Assembly (NCBI GenBank): GCA_008360975.2
Contig: CM039183.1
Span: 9,637,762-9,701,761 of the forward strand
Length of the DNA stretch: 64,000 nucleotides
Direction: 5' to 3'
Origin: Lichenostomus cassidix
Taxonomy: Eukaryota > Chordata > Aves > Passeriformes > Meliphagidae
In this document: positions 1 to 10,800 of the stretch, piece by piece
Position numbering within the stretch: position 1 is the first letter of the stretch
Layout of the letters: the number at the start of each line of letters is the position of its first letter
Position numbers and translations under genes: made by a program
The notes under the pieces: generated by a model
Seen by the model: only the letters and a program-made list of their open reading frames with translations
The model's database searches: none
Told to the model about the DNA's origin: nothing

Positions 1-3000
1 GGGAGGATCAGCTGTTACTTTTCATAACTGAAAAAAATTCTGGACTTTTTTTCCAGGGGAGTATTTTCAGAATTGATTTTTGTCAGTCGTTTGGAGTGGA
101 TCGTTATTGGTTACATAAATCTTCCAGGTTTAATACACCCAACCACTTTCTCATGTCATCAATGGCAGTTCAGAATAAGAGAACTGAAGTTAGCAGAGGT
201 TTGATTGAAATCGGGCCCCTGTACTTAGGTGAGTTTTTTCTGTCTTCTAAAGAGGAATGCTGTTTTTGAATACTCTCATAAAGTACAGATTTTCATGTAG
301 GTGTCTATAATAGAGGTTCTGTTCTAAAATATTTCCCTTGTTCAATGAGCAAGGTTATTTGTCCTCAAGGCACTGTTCCTGCCTTTCCTGAAACTGCTGA
401 GAACTTCTCAGACTTGCTTCTGAAGCTGGAACAGAACTTGAGGCAGAATGCTTGATGCCAATTCAACCAAAACTGCTGTTCCTTAGACTGGAAAAAGATT
501 GCCATAGCCTTGGAGCAAAACAGTAGATTTCCTCCTGTGTATCAAGTTAATGCCCATTTGAAAGTGTCTGCAGACAATGGGCTTTTCTGTGTGTGTGTGC
601 TCTGACTCTTGCATGACTTGTTTCCAGTATGACCAGCCTGCTAATGACAGATGTCCATGGTAAAAAGATGCTTTCACTCTGTTTATGACAATGAAAAAAC
701 TCTATTGAGATTTTTACAGATGTTCTCAAGCTGTAGTAGCAGATAGCTGTTGCATTGGCTTTATGGTTGGTGTCCTGTGCTGGATCAGCTGCTTGCTCAT
801 TTCACAGCTTGGCCACGTTGTTTTTGATGCTTTCATATGATAAGGCACTTGTGTGTTTGTAGGGGATGACTAAGGTATTCTGAGTTACAAAAGAAAAGGT
901 GTGCAATATAGACTAAAGAAATAACAAGCCATACTAAAGCAAAAGGCTGGACTGATACTCTACATGCCCAAGGCTTATTCTTGGGTGTTTTGATGCTCAA
1001 AAGCTCCCTTTTCTAGAAAGAAGGAAATTAATTATCCTGCCTTAGAAAGGTAGTGTATGGCTATTGATCTAAAGTGATAGGCATTTAAATTGCACTAGCA
1101 GCTGCATCACTGTACCTTCCCTGTGCATCTGTAGTGAAGGATGCAGACTGTAAACAGAATCTGGGTGATCTTAAAAGTGAAGTCTAAAACCTGTTGATGT
1201 TAAAATTGCAGTTGTGTGTGTGTGAAGGAAACATGAGCTTGTTTTTAACTGGAAACTTAGAGAAGTGTGAAAACTATGGTTGATAAACACATGCTTTTTT
1301 TTTTACCCAGTGATCAGTAAAAACTGTTTTAATGCAAGCTTACAAAAAGATTGATAGGACAAAGAGTTAAAGGAGAATAACTTTCCAGTGGTGGAAGTTA
1401 CTTCACCCATCATATAGAAGAAAGTGATTTCTCAACCTTTGTCTCAGCTTTCAGAAACATAGTGATGCAAGGAGCTGATTCCTTGTTGCTCTCACCCGTG
1501 GAGATCAGTAATATTATGTTTGTGAAACCTGGCAACCTGGACTTGGTGGGAACACACACTCAAATAAGAAGTCAGTCTGTTGGGAATTACTGAGGGGTTT
1601 TGGGTTGAGGTTTTTTGGGTTTTTTTCTTTTGTTTCTCTCTGATTACTTATTGTCTCCTCCTTTTTCCATGCTTGCAGATATATTCTTCTCAAGAGACTA
1701 GTATTCTGTACAGCTTGTTTGTCTCCTAGAGACTTTTTTAACTTCGTTATTCTGTCTGTTTAAATCTAGAAATCAAGATTTTTTTCCTTTGAAGTGGTGA
1801 GATGTAACCATAGAAGAGAATGTGCAGTGCTGAAATACTGTACATGTATTCAGAGGATTTTGGTTTCTGATCTTGCAGTTGCAGGAAACTTGCCTAGTGG
1901 AAATGGGAGTGATAAAGAACTTAAATGTGTAAATGCATGTTGGCAAACTTGGGTCCTACTTGTGTATTGTCACACTATTCAATGTGAATTGCTTGTTTGC
2001 AGTAGGGGGTTTTAAATCCAAATAAAGCTATAGACAGTAACATGTAAATCTGGAGGGATAAGGACAAAATCTTGTTTCATTGCTAATGGAGTTACTTATA
2101 ATTTATGTCTAATTGGTCAAAAGTGCCCCCCAAAGTGCATATTCTAGTCACTTGATAAAATTGTGTGGGCTTCCTAAAATTAATTGTATTCCTAGAATAA
2201 TTTAGGGTTGGGAGGTAGTCTTGTTCAGCCCCTGGACTCAAAAGGGGACTGGACTGCCTTAGACCAGGCTGTTCAGGGCCACATGCAGCTGATCTCCAAG
2301 GATGGAGATCTCATAGCCTCTGTGGATTGAGGCTTTCCCCCCCATAATAGCTAATGGGGATGTTTCTGTTGTAGCTCGTTTGTTGCCTCTTGTTCTGTCA
2401 CTGCATACCTGGGGGAAGAGCTGGATGTGAGAATTGCAAGGGTAGTCAATGGAGAACTGCAAATAGTATAAGAACAAAAACATCAATACATAAGATGTCT
2501 TGTGCTTTATTTCTAAAAGCCAAAGAAAAATCCAAACCTTAAAATATGTAGATAAAGAACATAAAGATAATATTATAAAAATGGAGGGGAAAATCCCCAT
2601 TTGTTGCATCTGAATCAGCATATTTTTATTTTAATATACTCATTGACAGAGGACTTCTTGCTATACTGTGAAAGTGGTTTTCTATGCAGTGTTTTAGAAA
2701 AGGGCTAGTCTGGCACTAGCTACAGTTGCTAGCAGCCTATAATGCTGGCTCTGTGTTTAGAAAATGACGGTAATTTATTACAAAGAGACTTTTATTCTAG
2801 TATTTTTAGCTTGCAGCCGAGTGTTTAATGAATCTCTGCTTGGGCTCATTGAATTTATGTTCTCCCCTCCCCCTGCCCCATTTTAACCATTAAGATACTG
2901 CTATTCTTGCTGCAATTCCAGAAGCTGTACTTGGTCTACAAAATAGCAAACTTATTCACAGGGTGCTTTGCCTTACTGCAAACAAAATCTGAAGACTTGC

Positions 3001-6000
3001 TGAAGCAACTAAAGACTAGTTGTGAGGGAGTCTGTGAGCAAGAAAGACAGCTGAATGGTTGAGGATGACTGGTAAGCTAGAGCTGATAGTTAAAAACCAA
3101 CTGAAATTCAATTTGTCTCTGTCCCCATGGAAAATGATGTGTTCAGAGTACATGAGGTTAAGAGCTCACTTTCACTGAAGTGTGGTTTTGTGAGGTCTTC
3201 CCAGGCAATAGTCTGGGTGCAGAGACCAGTGTTTGCATGAGGCAAGAGAGTCTACAACGATATGACTCTTCCTTCTGCTGGAATGGAGTCAGAAATCTGT
3301 GGCTTGCTTTCTGTGCTATAGCAGTCATTGCCTTCTGTGAGTCATTGTCTTGAGTGAGTACTGCAGAACTGGAAGGCTTGTAAGAAACCAGATTTACATT
3401 CCTCAAATGAACTTTAAATGCTTTTCTCAGTTTAGTTCTTATCACTTCTCAATCCTTGAAAACAGTTGCATGTGACAGTATTGAGCAAGTTATCCTCATT
3501 GAACTTTCTGCTACCCCCAGGAGAATCAGTGTTAAGAATGAAAAGGTATTACCTGTTCATGAGTTCTTACTATTTTTGATACTGAAGGATTTTAACTGGT
3601 ACCCATTGTCGTACTAGCTGCAAACAATTAATAACACTTTTAGCCATTCAAGTTGCTTTTTTCACAAAATCTTTTCAAATCCACAATACAGTATTGTGCA
3701 AAGGTAAGGGTTTTCAGGTTTCAGTCTCTTCTCTTTGGCAGAAGCAGAGATCTTGACATGAAAAGTGTACTGCTGCCAGTTCTGATTTTTGGAAGAACGT
3801 TGGATGAGATGGGATCTTGTAATTGACGTCTTATTCTTTAGCAGTGTTGAGGGTTCTTGGAGGAGTTTCTAACAGTCTGTTGTTGAGAGCTTGCTCCAAG
3901 GAAGCTTGTTGTGCTGATGTCTGGAAATGCTGCTGCAAAAATGTAACTTGCATGTATTTTGTTCAAACAGTTGGTTCCTTAGCTATATAATGGCACTTCA
4001 GAGCCAAGTTGTCTTTAATTGGCCTTTCCTAACTTTCTGAAGAAGTCTCCTGTAGTACTACTCTAGGAATAAAAACTGGTCAGGTTATACTACAAGAGAA
4101 GGCCCATTATATATTTTAGTGGATCCATCTTTTCTATTCAACAGCATTCCTTCTTGTAAGTTCTCCACTCAGCTTTAAATGATCCATAAGCCCGCTCTGT
4201 TTCAGGAGTGGAGATGTTATCACGTGGTGGATTAGACTCATCTCTAGTAGGACAACACTTGAATTTTATTTGCAGACATGAAATTTCCCTTGGACTGGTC
4301 TTCAGGGCCTCATTGGAAGGATATAAGTGATCTGTGTTGTATCTAGGAACAAAAATATTTTCCTCTGGAGTACAGTGCACCAGGCAAATCACAGTGGATG
4401 AGAAGTAGTGTGTATGTTGGACTGATTATTTTTTTAGGAGTGCTGAATTTTGTATGTGCTTGAGTTGAAGTAATCTGGGGGTGTTAGTAGTTGTGAAAGT
4501 GGTGTCTGAAGCTCATAAAGGTTCTGAGATGTATTTCCCAAAAAAAAATCAAGCATTCAAGCCAGACTTTTGAAAGTGGATGAGCAAGCTGTGTTATTAA
4601 TGATGGTTCTAGATTCCTAACACTCAAACCTTCCTTAAGTCTGATAAGTGGATTTCCATCACGTGCAAAATAAATTTGACTGGATTCCTTTAAACATAAA
4701 GCAAAAGAAAAATTTTTAAAGAGCAGCTGAACTATAGTCCCTGGGAACTGCTGACCCCTTTTATCATTTCTGCACAGTTATCTGGCCACTTGTTCAGGTA
4801 ATGCTTTACAGTCTCCTTTAACTGTTCATGTGGGTTTTTTATGAGACTCTGAAGTTGACTCAGACTGAGAGATTATTTTTTTTTAGTTTTCCACTAAAAT
4901 TGTTCACTTGGGTGAACAGAGGAAGAGGAGAAGCCACCCTAAACCTGTTCTTGTACTAATGGCTAAAGTTATTTTTAATGTTTGCCTTCCTACTTTGTCT
5001 AAGTGAAAGGATTAGCTCTTTATCTAACACAGTAATGTGGGGTTATACTATTTAAATCTTTGGTTACTGTGTCATGGTGTTTCCTAGTCCTGTGCTGTTT
5101 CCTAATAGGCACTGCTGTAGGTTTCATGGCAGTATTTCTTGTGAGTTGTTAAATGTCAAGGCAAAGGACAACTGTTGGCCAAGATGAAATTAGTTGTATG
5201 TGAGGAAGACTGACTTGCAGGGGAGAAGCTGTTGAGGAGGTCAATATTCAAGGAGAAAACAGGTTAATCATGGGGGGAGGAGTTGAGAACATGAGCTCTT
5301 TTAGAAGACAATTATACAAGCAACTATAATACAAGAAGATTTTAAAATAAAACAAATGCTGAAGTTGATAATAAAAATACATCATAGAAAATAGATCCTT
5401 ATTTTTAGATACAGATAAATTGTGAAGATTTTTACTCACTTAAGTAGAGATACCTCAGAAGGGAAATGTGTCTAAAGAACTGAGCACTATGAAACACTAA
5501 GATCTGTATAGTTCAGTACTAACATCAGTAAAGCAGCCCTGAGGTGTGTTCACAGGCACAGAGTTTCAGAGAGTATGGCACTCCAAAGCTGAGTGTGAGG
5601 CAAGGAGGACCCTGGAAGACGTGAAAATTATGAACACAGTTAATATTGTGGGGATCTTTATCAAATCAGTAAATCTCCACTTTGATGTAACTACTGGCAT
5701 CATAAAGATTTAAGGTCACATTTTCATGTGATGGGTTCGCTTTAACGTCTTTATTTTAGAATTTCAAAGGCAAAACCTACAACAGTAACCTCACAATCCC
5801 AGGGGAGTTACTGCTACACTTGGGTCAGCAATCTAGAGATGCTTTGGAGCAAACAATATTCCTTGACTCCTGTGCCACTGCCTCTATTCCTGTGTGACAG
5901 GGGGGACTGTTGGATTAGTAAGATGCACTTTCAGCACCAGCTGAGTGATTGGTACCCTAAGGCTTGAACCAGGACCTGCGTAGTGAAAGTGCTTGCTGCT

Positions 6001-7682
6001 TCCCAAGCAGCAGGAATAGCTTGGTGTCACTGTCCTGGAGATGGGAGACAGACACTTCACAGCAGTGTCGTGCCCATCAGCTTTGTTGCAGTGCACTCAT
6101 CTCTCAGTGGGTCAGGGTGCTCTTGTAATAATGTCACATGTGTGCTAGCCACAAAGACAAGCTGCAGTTAACTTGTTTCAAGTACTGTGAAATCTACGGA
6201 CTTGACAAAAAGGAGAAGAGATTTGGAAAATGAGAAACGAAAGGAGAAGAAAAAAAAATGGTTTCTATTTAGCGTCCTGGTTGTGTTCTGCTGGAAACAG
6301 AGACATTTTGAGGACTGTGAGATGTTTTTACCAGTGTTTGTGAGAAGCCCTCCCAAATACGTGGAATAGCATGAAGGAGCAAACTTGAGTTTTTAGAGAG
6401 CACTGTGAGCTGATTGCAGATGGCAGTCAACATATGCATGCTGAATATGAAGCTGGTAGATTTGAGAAAACATATTGAAGGCCAAGCTTCTCCGTGAAGG
6501 AACAAAGACTGGGAGAGGGTGCAGAGATAAGGTCAGTAAAGGATCTTTGCCTCAGCTTCTGAACAAATGTGAGCAGGCTGTCAAGCACTGCCATGTCCTT
6601 TTCTCTGTTCTTACAACATAAGATGGGGGTAGATAAAATCTGCATGATGACATCTTTTGTGCTAATAACTATGGTCTAGTTAAGGTAGAAGAAAGTGGAG
6701 ATGCAACATTGTTGTTGTGATCAAAGTTGATGACAGGGTTCAAGAAGTGCTGTGTGGGTCAAAAAGTGCACTTGCACAGAAGGCAGAATGTTAACTATCA
6801 GTGCTAAAAAAGATTAGTAGCTCTTTGAGTTGGTGTGCAAACTTACCTGGAAGGACCAGAGGAATGTTCTTATTTCTGTTAAAGAAAGCTTCCAACAGGC
6901 TCTCATCCGTGTTACTCTTTATCAATCAAGTGCTCTGCTGGGTAGGCTTTCTCTAGAGGAAGGTCAGAGATGAGCTGCACAGGTCAAAAATGTCTGGAAA
7001 TGCAACTAATGAGAAGCTGGGAAAAATACAATATGAACTGTTCCTCAAAGCAGAAGTCTGAGGCAAAAAATGCACTTCAAGACTGTTTTCATTAGGAGTT
7101 ATGTGGAATTCCCTCAGGAAATCTCCTTCAAACAGATGTTTATATCATTTTTGTGTCTGGCTAAACATGAGAGATCACATTACACACCCTAATCTTTTAT
7201 GGTAGACTCAGTATCAAATTGTTATACAACTTCCTTATATCTGCAAATCCAGAAACTTCTTGGAAAGCTCTGAATCAGGCACTTCCCATGAAAACTTCTG
7301 CCTCTCTAGCTAATGGGCTGGTCTTGCTTTGTGGGTTTTTTTCTTTTAATTTAATGCCAATCTGGTTCTACTTAATAGCTGAACGTAATATAATAAATGA
7401 AGTTATGTATCATTTATTCTAAAAAACTGGCATGGAGGAAAACAAATGTGGATGTTTTAAGACCATAATGGAAATTTCTAAATGTGTTTCTTTTGTGACC
7501 TGGTAGTTCTTCAAGGCAATTACACCTTCATTCATGTGGTTTCATATATATGTTTAAATTATTTTTCAGGCAAAATCAAAACATGGAAAACACAAAATAC
7601 TACTATATCAGATGTGCAAGTTTGTGTAATTGATAGATAAGGGTGTTATCTCTTACACTTAATTTTGGTTTTATTTTTACAG
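1..7682. other. Non-coding sequence upstream of the first PELI1 coding exon
   Basis: I recognise no protein-coding exon here. The open frames are short and look random. Because the PELI1 start-codon exon opens with a normal splice acceptor at 7681-7682, at least one untranslated PELI1 exon lies upstream. This stretch is therefore probably PELI1 intron 1, or intron plus promoter, but there is no CpG island in it and I could not place the first exon. A CR1 remnant sits at about 2190-2425. T/G-rich low-complexity sequence occurs near 1600-1640. Confidence 0.5.
2190..2425 (-). mobile_element. CR1-like retrotransposon remnant
   Basis: The + strand reads like the reverse complement of the 3' end of avian CR1. 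It starts with a divergent form of the 'agaatcatttaggttgg' head, continues with a 'tccaaggatggagatctc' segment, and ends with the 'gttgcctcttgttctgtcac' block that precedes 'gggcaccactgagaag' in many CR1 copies. It is 5'-truncated and diverged, with no coding capacity. Identification is by remembered consensus only. Confidence 0.6.
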
Positions 7683-7756
7683 GAAATAATGAACAAAGTG
7701 TGCCACAACTCTTGATCAGAGACCTGAAATTTGAGAAGAAGTCATTAGCTAAGCTC
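7683..7756 (+). other. PELI1: PELI1 5' UTR part of the first coding exon
   Basis: The exon begins after a T-rich tract and AG at 7681-7682 and carries 74 nt before the PELI1 ATG at 7757. A short upstream ORF, ATG at 7689 and TGA at 7713-7715 (8 codons, M-N-K-V-C-H-N-S), lies out of frame with PELI1. The PELI1 frame itself is open through the whole 74 nt, so an upstream exon with an in-frame ATG could lengthen the protein. The 418-residue product matches the known family length, which favours the start at 7757. Confidence 0.7.
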
Positions 7757-7827
7757 ATGTTTTCTCCTGATCAAGAAAATCATCCATCAAAAGCACCAGT
7801 CAAATATGGTGAATTGATTGTATTGGG
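7757..7827 (+). CDS. PELI1: PELI1 coding exon 1 (residues 1-24, start codon)
   Basis: Encodes M-F-S-P-D-Q-E-N-H and onward to I-V-L-G. It ends after the second base of the Gly24 codon at a GTAAGT donor (7828). The ATG context is AGCTCATGT, so -3 is C and the start is not a strong Kozak match. Confidence 0.95.
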
Positions 7828-10800
7828 GTAAGTGTGTATAAGAGTCTGAGGGTTTTCTGTGCTATAATTCTGTGGACATGTTTCAATATTGTGCTAATCA
7901 GTTCTTGGATTTAAATATGATTAATTGAAAATCTGTAAGTAGTAACACTACTAATTAAGAACACTTGGTGCTTGAAATGTGAATGAAGGTTCTTGTGGGT
8001 CTGTATCTCATGAGAAGCTAAGTAATACAGGAATGATGGACATTGTTCTTTCTCTGTGCTTTTCAATAGGTACAATGGGTCTCTCCCAAATGGAGATAGA
8101 GGAAGAAGGAAAAGTAGGTTTGCTTTATTTAAAAGGCCCAAGGCAAATGGGGTGAAACCCAGCACTGTGCATATTGCCTGTACCCCTCAAGCAGCAAAGG
8201 TGAGTTCCATTTCTCTGCTTAAGTCTGTCTGATTTCTCCTAGTGCACTGTGAAGAGCTGTTATGAAATGGTGTAAACAGCATACAGTTCTGACTGTGAAA
8301 AGAATGGTTTATGTTTATCCAAGGTTTTTTGGTACCTGTCAGGGTTAGCAAGAAACAATTCAGCAAAGAAGATTTGGTGCCTGGTCCTTGCCATGGCCAG
8401 AACAAAAAAACAAAAAAACATTTGGGAACATGTTCTGGGCACAGGCCAGTCATAGAAAACACTTTCTATTTTGTTTTCCTTCCAAACTTACTACAGACAT
8501 CTGTTCTAGACTTTGTGGTTTTGCACTCACTCGAGCTTTAGGACGAACTTTGCTTCCTGTGAAGCTGACTTTAGTGATTCTTTGCCAAAGCTCCCAAAGC
8601 TCCACATGTACTTGCTGCTCCATCCAATGGGTAGGAGCTCCCCAGGGATCAGGACAGGTGGGTTTTGCAGGGCATATTTCATACAGCTTGTAAGCAGAGT
8701 TGCTATTAAGAAGCAGTAAAGGAAAGGCTTAGGCCCTGAAGTTGAACTGTATTTCATGTCAAAACTAGTATGTTATAACTAAGGTATTACCATGAAATAT
8801 TTCTGTATTGTGGCTATTCAAGTGTCTATGCATGCAATTAATGGAGCATTTCTGCTAAAACAATGCAATTTGAGGATGCTTAGTGGTTGTTTAGAAATTG
8901 CCAGCGACAAGATCAGGTCTTTAAACAAATGCGGTAGTGTTAAGTGTTCAATTCCCAGACCATCTTGACACTTCAGGATATTGACCCTAAATTTGGGGAA
9001 TGCCATGAAGTATTCTGAAATCAAAAGCATTTTTCTAACCAAAATTTTTGTAGTAGAATTATGTTCATAGGAGATCTTTGAAAAGAACATTTGCTTTAGC
9101 AAATTCTTTATGGTCTTGTGAGTGCTGCTGAGCAGCACTCTTCAGAATTGTTTCAGTTCCTAGTAGGTAATTGCAGAATGAGCATCTAAACTAACAAACT
9201 GAAACCTTTGCTATGGCTTCTGCAACCTGTGTTAAGTTTCTCCTTTTTACCCCCTTTACTACCACTTTTTTGTCTGTGTAGCTTAAATCAGTCATTACTG
9301 ATTTTAGTATTAAATCCTATTTTTAGACTGCAGTCCTTAGGTTTTTGTCCTCATTTTGCTGTTGGCCAAGGTCACGCTGACATGGCCACATAGGTGTTAC
9401 ATTCAGTTTTAGCCTTTGCATTTGGTTTTTTTGTCCTTTTGTGTTCAGGCCAGCATTGCTTTAACACAAAACATGACTAATAATATGCCCTGGTTATGTG
9501 TGTTTAGTTGCAGCATGTGCTGCTGAAGAGACCAGTTTGGTCTGTTGCTGAATCAATCCTGCAGGTTTTTTTTTTTTTAATGGCCAGGACTGGGTTTTGT
9601 GAAGTTTAACTACAGGTGTGTCATTAACAACTATCTCCCTTAATGCATTAATTAGCACAAGAACCTGGTTATATACATATATACGTATCTATTGTCTGCT
9701 TTGCTGCTATATACTGTAGAATTATTGTGCATTGGTTCAATAATATTTGGCATTTTTCCATAGGCAATAAGTAATAAGGACCAACACAGCATATCTTACA
9801 CTTTGTCTCGGGCCCAGACAGTAGTAGTTGAATATACACATGACAGCAACACAGATATGTTCCAGGTATGTGAAGTAAATGTGTAAGTGTATTCTTACTT
9901 TTGGTAGCTTCAAACAAGGTATTCTCTCAGCAGGCTTTCCCCTCAGACCCAAAAGTTTGTGTGTGTCAGCTTCTGCACTCACTATTCAGAGCAATTTAAT
10001 TCTGCTCATTCCCAAGGCCATCCTGTGAACAGGACTGTGTGTCTGTGCATCACTTTTAGACTTGGGCAAAGGTGAAAGTTGCGGGTTTTTGTGACTAATG
10101 CACAAGATTATGGTTTTGCCTTTGATTGCTGGTCTGGAAGTCACATAACCTGTCTCCTGGTCCCTCCTTGCAAAATGAAGAATAAAGGGCACCGTTCTCT
10201 TTAAGCACTTGGAACTTTGCTTCTGGCATTTACAAAGGGATTTGGGATCAGCCAGTTGGAGACGGGATAGAAGAAATACAGTGTGGAAACAGGGGAAAGC
10301 TTTTGGCACAACTAATATGAAAAATGCTCTGAACTTCTTTAAGCAAATCCAGAAGTGTCTAAAGCACTGGGAGATGTGAAGAGAGGAGCCTCAGTGCTGA
10401 TGCTGGCAGTTCTCAACAACTTTGCTGCAGTTCCTGTGTGTATGAGAAGGGACCACAAACACATTTGCAGCTGTGGTGTGCCCTCATATCTTATAATTGT
10501 TTCCTGTTTTTCTCAAAAGGAAGGGTTTTGTTTTTGGGGTTTTTTTCAGTGTGTGCTTTGTTCTCTTTGGTTCCCAGGCTGTGATCTTGTGTAGACTTTT
10601 TTTTTTTCCCCTCATTGTTGCCACTAGTTTATGGCAAGGAGTTTTGCTGTCACAGCATTTAGCTGTGACGCCACTGCAGGATCTAAGGAGGTGGGAGGTG
10701 TTGGGAAGTGGTGGAGGAAGCTGCTTTGCAACTGCAAATACTTAAAACAGAGCAAAAGGACTGTAATGAAATCACTGCAGCATAAGCTATTGTGTGTGTG

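Noticed and set aside
8426..8435. GAACATGTTC, a p53-type half site in a PELI1 intron
   Set aside because: Only one half site without a second one in register; a 10-bp palindrome of this kind is expected by chance at this scale.
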